From Rivularia sp. T60_A2020_040 (GTDB taxonomy: Bacteria > Cyanobacteriota > Cyanobacteriia > Cyanobacteriales > Nostocaceae), in assembly GCA_015272215.1 (NCBI GenBank), contig JACYMD010000041.1, positions 1-48,578 on the forward strand: a stretch of 48,578 nucleotides of DNA, read 5' to 3'. Numbering within the stretch: the first letter of the stretch is position 1; each line of letters opens with the position of its first letter. This document shows, in pieces, positions 33,141 to 42,441 of this stretch. Below the pieces are notes generated by a model, which was not told the origin of the DNA, ran no database searches, and worked only from the letters and a program-made list of their open reading frames with translations. The translations under genes were made by a program, and so were the position numbers.

Positions 33141-34790
33141 TTACACCTCCAATGTAGACTTAACTGGATGATACTGAGAATAGAAATTAGGTAATTGTAG
33201 ACCTTGCATTTTGAGACTTTGGATGCGATATAAATATGATGTTCCTATCATCAATTGGTTAGCAATATCAACTACTCGCCGATTACTTGGTTCTGATAAA
33301 TAAGAACCGCGCACCCAATCATTAAAACTACCCATTGCTGGTCCACACCATACTTGATAATCGACTTCTCTACCTTTTTCACCAGCATTAGACCATCTCG
33401 AAGATAATCCTAAATACCAACGAAATATCAAAGCCATTTTATATTTAGAATTTTTTGCCGCTTTAGTAAGTTTATGGGGGTTATTTTGTGATTGATAAGC
33501 AACAGTTTCTTGCCAAATTTCAGCGATACTTTTACGGAAAATTTGGGTTTCTAATTTATCTTTTTCCGCAGCCGGAAGTTCGTCAAGGGAATTATAATTT
33601 CGATAGATTTCGTATAGTTTTTGTGCTTTGAGAGGAAACATCGTTCCACGTTTGAGAACTTGTAATTTTACTCCCATTTCAAACATATCAGCCGCTGGTG
33701 CCATCATTACATCAGCAATGTCAGCTTGTGCTAATAATCTTTTGGTATGAGCAGAAGTTCCTGCTTCTACACAAGATTGATTAATTGAACCTGTAACCAC
33801 ATATGCAGCACCCATCATAAAGGCTGCTAAAGCTGATTGAGGAGTAGAAATTCCTCCCGCGACTCCAACTCTGACGGGTTTTTCATAACAATATTGTGCC
33901 TGAATTTCGTCTTTTAAAGCAATGATAGAAGGTAAGACGCAAACTAAAGGACGATTATCTGTATGACCTCCAGAATCGGCTTCTACGGTAATATCATCTG
34001 CAATGGGAATTTGTGCTGCAAGAGTTGCTTGTAATTCGGTAATTAAGCCTTTATCAACCAGTTCTTTGAGCATTTTTAATGGTGCTGGTTGCATAAATTT
34101 GCTTGCAACTTCTCGACGAGAAATTTTGGCAATTACTTTATTATTGATTTGAATTTTGTTAGCTGAATTTAAAGTTAATCCAGCCGCACGATAATAGATA
34201 ATATTGGGAGTTAAGTCTAAGAATGCGGAAGCTTCTATAGATTCTACTCCATATTTTAAATATAAATCTACAGCACCTCTTTCAATTTCTGGTTCGTTAG
34301 GACTGTGAATTAAATTAAAAGCATAAGGTCCTTCAGGTAAAGATGCTTGAATAATTTTAATTGCTTCTTCTAAGCGAGCTAAACTTAAACCACCCGCACC
34401 AAAGGAACTCAAAATACGCTCTTTACCAAGTGCAATTACCATTTCTTCTGAGGCTATACCCCCAGCCATTGCTCCAGTTGCGTAAGCATATTTTACATTA
34501 TGAAAAGCAAGAAAATCCGGGTCTCCAAAGCTTTTGGTAAAAATAGGTGGAGTTGCAATTAATAATTCTATTTCTGCTGGTTGACTATTATCGAGGGGAC
34601 AATAACCATAGTTAGTTAAACCAATTCTGTCTTCTACTTTAACGATGTAACAAGGTTTATCTATTTCCAGCAATTGTTGTTTCATTCCATCTGGGTCAAA
34701 GGAAATACAGCTTACTGAACCTTTCCAAACTCGATTTTTAATGGAAGTTGACCCATGAAATATTAGTCCATTGTTTTCTTTATTTAGCAC
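33141..34790 (-). CDS. PfaD-type enoyl reductase
   Basis: A 549-aa FMN-dependent TIM-barrel protein of the PfaD / nitronate-monooxygenase group. These work in trans as enoyl-ACP reductase for PUFA-synthase-like megasynthases. Visible features: YAYATGAMAGGIASEEMVIA, DSGGHTDNRPLVCVLP, RVGVAGGISTPQSALAAFMM and YVVTGSINQSCVEAGTS, the last forming the phosphate-binding region. The C-terminus contains CGPAMGSFNDWVRGSYL, typical of PfaD. The start is a GTG at 34790, the only start upstream of the conserved N-terminus; its ribosome site is weak. A hairpin (33093-33119) separates it from the reductase gene. Confidence 0.9.
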   Translation of the reverse strand: MLNKENNGLIFHGSTSIKNRVWKGSVSCISFDPDGMKQQLLEIDKPCYIVKVEDRIGLTNYGYCPLDNSQPAEIELLIATPPIFTKSFGDPDFLAFHNVKYAYATGAMAGGIASEEMVIALGKERILSSFGAGGLSLARLEEAIKIIQASLPEGPYAFNLIHSPNEPEIERGAVDLYLKYGVESIEASAFLDLTPNIIYYRAAGLTLNSANKIQINNKVIAKISRREVASKFMQPAPLKMLKELVDKGLITELQATLAAQIPIADDITVEADSGGHTDNRPLVCVLPSIIALKDEIQAQYCYEKPVRVGVAGGISTPQSALAAFMMGAAYVVTGSINQSCVEAGTSAHTKRLLAQADIADVMMAPAADMFEMGVKLQVLKRGTMFPLKAQKLYEIYRNYNSLDELPAAEKDKLETQIFRKSIAEIWQETVAYQSQNNPHKLTKAAKNSKYKMALIFRWYLGLSSRWSNAGEKGREVDYQVWCGPAMGSFNDWVRGSYLSEPSNRRVVDIANQLMIGTSYLYRIQSLKMQGLQLPNFYSQYHPVKSTLEV

Positions 34791-34923
34791 GTTTTTTCAA
34801 TCATCAATAAACAACTAAATGTATCTAGCAATTTCGATATCAATTATCAATGAACAACTACTCTCTTTTTACTGCATAATTACTAATCTCTCTTTATCTC
34901 TTTTCTTTGCGCTCTCTGCGCGG

Positions 34924-35005
34924 CAGTTGCTACAACGGAGGGAGCCTCGACGCGAGTTGTTCATGGGGGAAACCCCCAAGACCACACTCGCTCCGCAACG
35001 CACTG
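34924..35005. repeat. 82-bp dispersed repeat, second copy, nested
   Basis: Nearly identical to 22422-22503 (one base difference), including the inner palindrome ATGGGGGAAACCCCCA. It is inserted in another spacer repeat: CTTTGCGCTCTCTGCGCGG before it continues as TTGTCTCTGCGGTTT after it. It sits between the PfaD-type and KS-CLF-AT genes in the operon. Confidence 0.85.
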
Positions 35006-35068
35006 CCTTGTCTCTGCGGTTTTTATTCCAGTAATTATAGTAGTATTGCTCATTGATAAATGATAATT

Positions 35069-38000
35069 TTAACTATTAAACAACTGTTCAGCACAAGTAA
35101 TTTGTAGTTGAATTATTTCGCTCAGTTGTTGACTAAATTCTTGGCGGGATTGTAAGAATGTAGAATGAGTTTTATGAACCATTAAGTTGTTGGCATTTAC
35201 TTTTTGATATTGAGATTGTCTATTACTAGATAAACTAACAATTGAAGATAATTTTTCTGTAACTGTAGATGTATATGAAGTAATAAGCGCCGGAGTTTTT
35301 GGTATTTTTGTTTGATTTTCTATGGTAGGTATGGTAACTTTTTTTATCGGATTTACTTCAGGTTTTGCTGGTTGAGATTTGGGAGTTATTTTCTCCGGTA
35401 AGTCTATTTCCATAGATGGAAATGTTGGCTGTGTTTTTTCGACAAAATCTAATTTTTCAATTGGTTCTTGATTAACTTCTACTTGATTTTGAAACAACTT
35501 TTTGTTCTCTGCTGTCAAAATACTTTCGCTAAAACTGTCACCTCCCAACATAACTTTTTTATGACTATGTTTACCTTGTTTACTAGTTTTTTCTACAGTG
35601 GAATATAACGGTGATAAATCCAAAGAAACTTGATGACTAACTAATTTTGCTAATGCTTTGATCATACTGCTATAGTCATCTACACCTCTTCGATTCAGAG
35701 AAATTGTCATATGTTCTTTATCGCTTAAATTTTTATCAATCCATCGAGAACAAACACTACCAGCCCCCGTTTCAATAAATATTTTTGCACCATCGTTATA
35801 CAGTCGATTAACTAACCTCGGAAAATCAAGTTCTTTACAAAGTCCTGTAGCAATACCTTCTGCAATCTCTCTACTTTCTAACTTTATTGGTGCATATTCG
35901 GAAGCGGAATAAAGTGTGATTTCCTGCTGATTTTCTTGGACTGGTAAAGTATTTACTTTGGCAATTTCTTCATGTTCTGAAGCCATGGCTTCGCAATGAA
36001 TTACATGATCAAAAGGTGCGCGAAATGCATTACAACCTAACTTTTCAATTACTCTTTCACAAGCGACAGGTTCACCTGCAATTACTACTTCTTCTGGTGT
36101 GTTAATTTGAGTTAAGTAAACTCGGTTTTCTCCGACAATACTTTCTCTAACTTGAGATGGTGTTGCGATGAGAACGTAATTACACCAAAAGTTATTATCC
36201 GGAGACTGTTGTACAGGTGGTAGTTGCCAAAATTCGCGAACGGCATTTTTTGCACCCGATAATCTGTCTCCGAATAAGCTAGATGAATTTAAAGCATTGC
36301 TCATCTGACCAAATTGATTCCATACTCCCACCGCAGACATCATACTAACTTCACCTAAGCTGTAACCAAAGGCAAATTTCGGTTTGACTTGGAAATCATC
36401 TCGAAGAATACTAGAAAGCAGCCTGGCAACGACTATTTCATTTTCAAACATCGCTGCGGAATCATCTAGCAGTTGCTGTTCAAGTGTTTCTAATTGTCTG
36501 TTTGATAGTTTATTCAAACTTCTAGGATATACTAACCCCTCGACATGATGAACGCGATTGTCTAAGTTTTGCAGGATGATGTCATCGTGTACTTTCGGAA
36601 ACAAACGGAAGAGATTTCTACCGATACCGAGATAAGAATTGACCGCAGCAGGATAGATAAATGCAACTTCTCCTGTTTTACCCAGCGGTTTAGCTGTAAA
36701 ATAACTGCCTAGTGGTGTTTGCCATTCTTCACCGCGTTCAAATGCGTTATTTACACCTTTGATGGCTGCTTCGCTTTCTTTTGCTAATTCTTTGGCATTA
36801 CGCGCCACAATGGCTAAAGTATAGCTTTCTTGACTACGTTTTTGATAATTAGCAAAAGTCATGTTCGCAGCTTTTTTCAGGGAAGTTCCGCTATTCACTA
36901 CATTTTTCAAATTGTCAATTTGCTGTAGTAAATCATTACGATTATTAGCTGCGATCGCAAACAGATGAAGAGGCATTTCTTGCAAAAATCTGCTGCTACG
37001 GTCTTGCTGATTTGGTTCTTCTGATATGATTAAATGAGCGTAAGTCCCATCTATACCAATGCTATTAATGGCTGCTGTTCTTTTATTAGTTTCGGGGTTA
37101 AGAAACCACGGTCTTGATTCCGGAACAACATAGAAAGGACTGTTTTCCCACTTTTTAATATCTTTCACACCAGTCCATTTTGGTGTTGCGGGAATATATC
37201 GATAGTAGAGACACAAAGCTGTTTTAATTAAACTGGCAATTCCCGAAGCAACATAGGTATGACCGATATTACTTTTAACGCTGCCAATAGCACAGGTTAA
37301 TTTGTTTGCACCGCTTGGATAAGCCCGAAGTAAACCGTTAATTTCTGCTTCATCTTCTTGAGGAATACCACTTGCAAAAACTTCCAAATAAGATATTTCT
37401 GAAGGTTTAATTTCTGCCATTTCAAAAGCTTGCTGACAAGCAGAATCAACGGCATTAGCATCGGTACTCCCCAAACGACTTTGCAAATCATTTTTGGTTG
37501 CATTTTTTTGCGTAAAACTAATCGCATCAATGACGGCGTAAATGCACTTGTTTTCTTTTTTTGCTACTTCATGTCGTTTTAAAACTACTGCACCCGCACC
37601 TTCACCAACTGTCCAGCCGTTGGCTTTTTGGTCGTATGAAAGAGTATTTACACCTGTATTAATACTTGCTATTTTACTTCGCAGTAAAACATTTTCCATC
37701 CCACCTGCTAAATCCACAGCACCCACTAATACGGCATCTGCTTCCCCGGTAGTTAATAAATTTTGTGCTACTTCTAAAACTTTAAATGTGGAATTTTCGC
37801 CAGCAGAAATGGTAAATACAGGAGCCGTAAAATCCCAAAGCGAGGAAATACGACTCGCCATAATATTGCTGATGTAGCTGACAAATTCACTGCTATCAAC
37901 TGCTTGATGAATTCCGTCTTTAACTATTGTTTCTAGTTTATTATTTTTATCAGATGATAACGATATTGCACCACTATTTAATCCTTCTTTAATTTCCCAA

Positions 38001-39799
38001 GATAAATTCCATCTTTGCTGGAGTTGATGAACAGAAAGTTCTGCTTCTGTGGCGATTAAAACTGCTACATTATCCCCTTCTTTGATACCGGCATCTTGCA
38101 AAGCCCGCTCAGCTACTTTGAGCATCAACAATTGTTGTTTGTTGAGTTTTTCTAATTCATTAGGCGGAATTTTACTAGATATGGTATCAATTTCAAATTC
38201 GCTAAGATAAGCCCCCATCGGTGCTTTTGCATCTGGTAAATTATATTTTTTCAGTAATTCAGTTTCGTTTTCTACACCATGCCATCTTTGAGAAGGTAGA
38301 GGAATAAAATGCTGTTTTCCTTGATAAATACTGCCCTCAAAAGCATCTAAATTATCACAACCACCGAAAAAAGCATCCATTCCCACAATCGCCATTTTCA
38401 CTGGTTTGAGGGGGAAACTTGGTTCTACAGTTTGAGTATTTTTATTTTGTTCTAAAATTGTATGAGCGTTAGTTCCACCCAAGCCGAAAGCGCTGACAGC
38501 AGCACGTTTTATCGACGCGCTTTTGGAATGCCAATTGGTAGGACTTGTGACAATACGATTAAGTGAAATTACGTTATCTTCGGAGCCGATGGGGTCTGTA
38601 ATATTAATGGTTGTCGGAATGATACCCTTATTCATACTTAAGAGTACTTTGATCAGACTAGCGCTAGCTGCACCAGTAAGCAAATGTCCGATATTCGATT
38701 TTACCGAACCCGACAAGGGAGTTGCTCCATATTTACCAAAGAAGGTTTCGACAGAGTTAAATTCGGTACTGTCTCCTAATAAGGTTCCCGTAGCATGGCA
38801 TTCAATATAGTCGATGGCTTTTGGATTGAGTTGCGCTTCCGAGTAAGCTTTTTCAAAAGCTAAAGTTTGTCCTTTAGGGTTGGGGCTGAGTAAATGTTTA
38901 CCCCTACCATCGTTGGAAAGTCCGTTACCTACGATACTTGCATAAATGCGATCGCCATCTCGAACTGCGTCACTATACCGTTTGAGTACTATCATTCCCA
39001 CACCTTCTGAGGTGAGTAATCCCCGCGAAGATTTGTCTAAAGGACGACTAATATCGTTGTTTTCTGGATACCCTTGGATACCGGAAAATAACATCCGGAT
39101 AAAAATCGGATCTGCACAACTAATACCCCCCGCTAACATCAAGTCAGCTTTGTGTGTCCACAGATAATGAGATGCTAATCTCGCAGCGTATAAAGGAGAA
39201 GAGCAAGCAGCATCGAGACAAAAATGAATGTGGGAAAGAGATAAAGCTTGAGAAACGATTGCGGCGGGTAAACCCGATATCATCGCGTTGTAAAATGATG
39301 TTTCTTCGGAGTTTGGTAAAGTCGCTAAATCAAAGTCCTCTTGTTGTAAAAGTTCTCTGATTGCAGGTTTTAATGCCTGTTGATAAATCGGTTCAAACAG
39401 TTGGTTTGATGACTTCGTAGGTAACGAGAGACTGCCCAATAATACTCCACATTTGGAAAGCACAGATTTGTTTTCCAAATAACCACTATTTTGCAATGCT
39501 TGCTTCGCAGCATAAAGCGACCATTTAAAGGTATCATCTAGATTTTGGAGAAATGAAGCAGGTAGATTATATCCCGAACCATCGAATTTGAAATTACGAA
39601 CAAATCCCCCTTGTAAGGAGTAAACTTTATCTGCTTTTCCTTTTTCTGGGTGATAAAATATAGTAGGTTCTATTCCAATTTCATCAATACTTAACTCGGA
39701 AGTAGAATCTGTTTGTTCAATTAAATTGTGCCAAAATTCTTCGGCATTTTTAGCATCGGGAAATAAACATGAAAAGCCAATTATTGCTATTTTTTCCAT
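35069..39799 (-). CDS. KS-CLF-AT polyketide synthase subunit (HglC/PfaC-like)
   Basis: A 1576-aa subunit of a PUFA-type synthase. Ketosynthase 1 (about 1-450) is intact, with Cys199 in LDAACSS, His335 in IECHATGT and His372 in SNIGH. The second KS fold (about 467-925) has ISAGENS where the active-site Cys should be, and EVFASG where EAHGTG is usual, so it is a chain-length factor. An acyltransferase follows (about 1044-1400) with Ser1147 in FGYSLGEV and HCEAMASEHEE. The last 150 residues are low-complexity linker with a helical end. It lies between the KR-DH and PfaD-type genes. Condensation with malonyl units and chain-length control are inferred from the family. Confidence 0.9.
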   Translation of the reverse strand: MEKIAIIGFSCLFPDAKNAEEFWHNLIEQTDSTSELSIDEIGIEPTIFYHPEKGKADKVYSLQGGFVRNFKFDGSGYNLPASFLQNLDDTFKWSLYAAKQALQNSGYLENKSVLSKCGVLLGSLSLPTKSSNQLFEPIYQQALKPAIRELLQQEDFDLATLPNSEETSFYNAMISGLPAAIVSQALSLSHIHFCLDAACSSPLYAARLASHYLWTHKADLMLAGGISCADPIFIRMLFSGIQGYPENNDISRPLDKSSRGLLTSEGVGMIVLKRYSDAVRDGDRIYASIVGNGLSNDGRGKHLLSPNPKGQTLAFEKAYSEAQLNPKAIDYIECHATGTLLGDSTEFNSVETFFGKYGATPLSGSVKSNIGHLLTGAASASLIKVLLSMNKGIIPTTINITDPIGSEDNVISLNRIVTSPTNWHSKSASIKRAAVSAFGLGGTNAHTILEQNKNTQTVEPSFPLKPVKMAIVGMDAFFGGCDNLDAFEGSIYQGKQHFIPLPSQRWHGVENETELLKKYNLPDAKAPMGAYLSEFEIDTISSKIPPNELEKLNKQQLLMLKVAERALQDAGIKEGDNVAVLIATEAELSVHQLQQRWNLSWEIKEGLNSGAISLSSDKNNKLETIVKDGIHQAVDSSEFVSYISNIMASRISSLWDFTAPVFTISAGENSTFKVLEVAQNLLTTGEADAVLVGAVDLAGGMENVLLRSKIASINTGVNTLSYDQKANGWTVGEGAGAVVLKRHEVAKKENKCIYAVIDAISFTQKNATKNDLQSRLGSTDANAVDSACQQAFEMAEIKPSEISYLEVFASGIPQEDEAEINGLLRAYPSGANKLTCAIGSVKSNIGHTYVASGIASLIKTALCLYYRYIPATPKWTGVKDIKKWENSPFYVVPESRPWFLNPETNKRTAAINSIGIDGTYAHLIISEEPNQQDRSSRFLQEMPLHLFAIAANNRNDLLQQIDNLKNVVNSGTSLKKAANMTFANYQKRSQESYTLAIVARNAKELAKESEAAIKGVNNAFERGEEWQTPLGSYFTAKPLGKTGEVAFIYPAAVNSYLGIGRNLFRLFPKVHDDIILQNLDNRVHHVEGLVYPRSLNKLSNRQLETLEQQLLDDSAAMFENEIVVARLLSSILRDDFQVKPKFAFGYSLGEVSMMSAVGVWNQFGQMSNALNSSSLFGDRLSGAKNAVREFWQLPPVQQSPDNNFWCNYVLIATPSQVRESIVGENRVYLTQINTPEEVVIAGEPVACERVIEKLGCNAFRAPFDHVIHCEAMASEHEEIAKVNTLPVQENQQEITLYSASEYAPIKLESREIAEGIATGLCKELDFPRLVNRLYNDGAKIFIETGAGSVCSRWIDKNLSDKEHMTISLNRRGVDDYSSMIKALAKLVSHQVSLDLSPLYSTVEKTSKQGKHSHKKVMLGGDSFSESILTAENKKLFQNQVEVNQEPIEKLDFVEKTQPTFPSMEIDLPEKITPKSQPAKPEVNPIKKVTIPTIENQTKIPKTPALITSYTSTVTEKLSSIVSLSSNRQSQYQKVNANNLMVHKTHSTFLQSRQEFSQQLSEIIQLQITCAEQLFNS

Positions 39800-39868
39800 A
39801 ATGAACTAAATAAAAGATATGAACGCAAAGTTTCGCGGAGGTATTCGCAAAGGTACGCTGAGAATTGA

Positions 39869-41608
39869 TTAGGATTTCAATGAGTGTGTGGGAATAATAA
39901 TTCCTTTACCACCTAATAAACGGGAATATATTTTACCTTGATTGTCGTGGATGATAAAATCGGCACTGACGCTGTTATTTGATTTATTCCGAACTTCGCA
40001 AGAAACGTAAAAAGGTTTATTACAAGGAGTTGCTGCAAATTGTTCGTGTTTTTTAATTTCAGCGGGTAAACAAATTTCTTGATGGTAATGCTGTAACCAA
40101 ACCCATAAAGGATGAGTACTTAAATCAATAGAGTAAGGATTTACCCATTGAACTGGAAATTGTCCTTGCTGTTTTCTATCGATTTCGTTCCAAATACACT
40201 CGATAGTAATTTTTTCTGGACTAATATTTACTACTTTTGTTAGTCCTTTAAAAGATTCTCCGTGGAATAAAGGAAATATTGATGAATTCTCTTGATAAAA
40301 ATCATTACCTGTAATCGGGATGATTTTATCTTCTGTCATATTTAATTTTTCATAAGTTGGACTTGGAGTATTGTGCGGTAATAAATGAATTTCGTCAATA
40401 CTGTAATGGTAATTGAGTTTTCCGTTACTATTTCTACTCCATATTTTTGCTTTAAAAATGATTTCTTGTTGTTCATTTTTAGCAATTTCTTCTAAATCTA
40501 GAATATATTCATCTGCTTGTTTACCATTAAAAATTATTCCCTTTAATACCTTAAAATTGTTGTAGTAAAAAAACTTATATCCCGGATAAAGCTGTTCACA
40601 AGCATTAATCATCCATGCTGTTCCGCAAGTAGCAGGTAAAACCGGCTTTCCACCTACTATATGGTGTTGTAAAAAAGGATTAGCTGCTTCTGTTACTTTT
40701 CTATGAATGCGATAAGTTCTCAACTGAGAATTTAAAGGTGCTGGTGGAGGAGAAATTGGACTACCAATGACAACTTGTGTCGAATCACGGTAACAGTCAT
40801 GAAGTTCGTTGACTAACATTTTTGCTCCCGCTTCTACCGGAATAATTTCAATACCTCTACGAGCAAATTCTTTCTTCAATTCCGGTGTCACCATCCCACT
40901 ATCCCAACCTCCCCAATTAATAGCTACTACATGACATTGGGGATATTGTTGTTTAAACAAATGAGCCGATTTATTAAGAATTTCGTTAGATAAAGCGTAA
41001 TCAGATTGACCAATATTACCGTAAAAACCGGCAACAGAAGAGTATAAAACTAAATGTTCTAATTGGTGGAGATTAACGCAACCAAGTAGGTTTTCTAAAC
41101 CTTGAATTTTAGCGCTGTAAACTTTTTCAAAATCTTCTTCGGTCTTCTTTTCAATTAGTTTATCAGCTAAATTACCCGCACCATGAATAATACCAGTTAT
41201 TTTACCCATATTTTCTGTAACAGCAGTTATTTTTTGCTGTAAATCCTGAGTATTTGTGACATCAGCATTAATATATTTTGCTTCACCTCCTGCTTGTTTA
41301 ATTATCTCTAAAGTTTGTTTAATTTCTCGGTCAGAAATAATTTGATTATAAATCTTTTTCACTTCTATGGGAGTAGGTTTTTCTCCCTTTTTCAACAAAT
41401 CTTCCATAATCCTTTTTTTTAAAGTCGCTTCATCAAAGCAATTTTTTGCAAATAAAGGTTCCGATTCTAATAAGGAAGAACGTCCTAGTAAAATAAACTT
41501 ACACGGATACTGTTGTGCTAATTCAATTACGCATTTTGCAGTAATACCTTTAGCACCACCACTCACAAGAAAAACCGATTCGGGACGAATTGAAGTTGTT
41601 GTTTTCAT
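39869..41608 (-). CDS. Ketoreductase (catalytic half) - dehydratase protein (HglD-like)
   Basis: A 579-aa protein. Residues about 10-285 form the catalytic SDR half of a PKS ketoreductase: FLVSGGAKGITAKCV, ITGIIHGAGNLADKL, VLYSSVAGFYGNIGQSDYAL with Tyr204, and INWGGWDSGMV. Residues from about 305 form a hot-dog dehydratase with its His in NPFLQHHIVGGKPVLPATCG and a later HPLWVWLQHYHQEI segment. No structural KR subdomain precedes the SDR; that half lies at the C-terminus of the 1751-aa protein two genes upstream. The two proteins must pair for a complete KR. Together they would reduce and dehydrate the beta-keto chain. Confidence 0.87.
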   Translation of the reverse strand: MKTTTSIRPESVFLVSGGAKGITAKCVIELAQQYPCKFILLGRSSLLESEPLFAKNCFDEATLKKRIMEDLLKKGEKPTPIEVKKIYNQIISDREIKQTLEIIKQAGGEAKYINADVTNTQDLQQKITAVTENMGKITGIIHGAGNLADKLIEKKTEEDFEKVYSAKIQGLENLLGCVNLHQLEHLVLYSSVAGFYGNIGQSDYALSNEILNKSAHLFKQQYPQCHVVAINWGGWDSGMVTPELKKEFARRGIEIIPVEAGAKMLVNELHDCYRDSTQVVIGSPISPPPAPLNSQLRTYRIHRKVTEAANPFLQHHIVGGKPVLPATCGTAWMINACEQLYPGYKFFYYNNFKVLKGIIFNGKQADEYILDLEEIAKNEQQEIIFKAKIWSRNSNGKLNYHYSIDEIHLLPHNTPSPTYEKLNMTEDKIIPITGNDFYQENSSIFPLFHGESFKGLTKVVNISPEKITIECIWNEIDRKQQGQFPVQWVNPYSIDLSTHPLWVWLQHYHQEICLPAEIKKHEQFAATPCNKPFYVSCEVRNKSNNSVSADFIIHDNQGKIYSRLLGGKGIIIPTHSLKS

Positions 41609-41680
41609 GATTTTTATGACTTGTTTTCTAGTAATTAGTAACTTTAAAAATATTGACTAACAAGAGATAATCTTTGACTT

Positions 41681-42310
41681 CTAACCTTTAACATTTGACC
41701 TGAATTTGACGTGATTAATCGGTAACTGATGAAAATTGATGTAATTATCACGTCGATTAAAACGCTCTTTTCTCATAGCGGATACAATCGCAAATGTGGT
41801 AAAGGTGAAAAAAGTTACCATCAAAGCTATTAGTATTGGTACTAATTTGTCGATTTCAGTATTAGTTCTATTAGTGCTATTACTTTTATTTGTGTTATCA
41901 GGTTTATTTGTGTTCTCAGGTTTATTTGTGTTATCCGTTTTATTTGTGTTATCCGTTTTATTTGTGTTATCCGTTTTATTAGTTGTACTAGAAGTATGCT
42001 CGATATTTTCTGTATCATTTTTACTACTTCCTTGAACAATTGTAATATCCCCGAAATCTTTTTTATCTTCTGATAATTTCATCGAAGTTTTATAAGTTTG
42101 ATAACCGTTAGCTTCTACCGTAATTTGTCCTTGAATAACTCCGTTGCTATCGGGTTTTGCCGAAAAACGGTAAATTCCTTCTAAGTCGGTATAAGAAACG
42201 ATTGAAGTACCGTCATTATGAGCAAATGTGACTTTTGCGGCTCTGATAGGTGCTTGTTTATTCCAATCAACAATGCGACCTACATAATTTTTTTTTTCGT
42301 TTTCAGACAT
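41681..42310 (-). CDS. Carboxypeptidase-regulatory-like domain protein with C-terminal membrane anchor
   Basis: A 209-aa protein inside the synthase operon. Residues about 8-92 are a beta-sandwich resembling the carboxypeptidase-regulatory-like fold ([48 protein letters not shown]). A linker of six-residue repeats (TNKTDN or variants, residues 111-148) leads to one transmembrane helix (about 156-178, [20 protein letters not shown]) and a basic tail. There is no signal peptide, so the beta domain probably remains cytoplasmic. It may anchor the megasynthase at the membrane; this is inference. The gene lies 131 bases after the KS-AT gene and 72 before the KR-DH gene. Confidence 0.75.
   Translation of the reverse strand: MSENEKKNYVGRIVDWNKQAPIRAAKVTFAHNDGTSIVSYTDLEGIYRFSAKPDSNGVIQGQITVEANGYQTYKTSMKLSEDKKDFGDITIVQGSSKNDTENIEHTSSTTNKTDNTNKTDNTNKTDNTNKPENTNKPDNTNKSNSTNRTNTEIDKLVPILIALMVTFFTFTTFAIVSAMRKERFNRRDNYINFHQLPINHVKFRSNVKG
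41867..41980 (-). repeat. 18-bp in-frame tandem repeat
   Basis: On the coding strand a repeat of about 18 bases encodes NKTDNT; it occurs about six times with drift ([24 protein letters not shown]). Exact copies at 41928-41980 suggest recent slippage. It forms the linker of the membrane-anchored protein. Confidence 0.85.
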
Positions 42311-42362
42311 GGTATATTAATTCGTAATTTAAAAAAGATCGGATTCCTAACTCCTAAATCCG

Positions 42363-42436
42363 GTACAGACGTAGCATTGCTACGTCTCTACAACTCCTCA
42401 CTCAATAAAAGACGTAACGCCCGGCTACGTCTCTAC
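42363..42436. repeat. Two palindromic ACGTCTCTAC repeats
   Basis: Palindromes built on AGACGTAGCATTGCTACGTCT (42367-42387) and AGACGTAACGCCCGGCTACG (from about 42410) lie between the first and second genes of the synthase operon. They belong to the same family as 2679, 5913, 26871 and 31380. Confidence 0.8.
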
Positions 42437-42441
42437 AACTC

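Noticed and set aside
37542-37877. 111-codon open frame opposite the KS-CLF-AT gene
   Set aside because: It is antisense to a conserved chain-length-factor domain and has no motif of its own.
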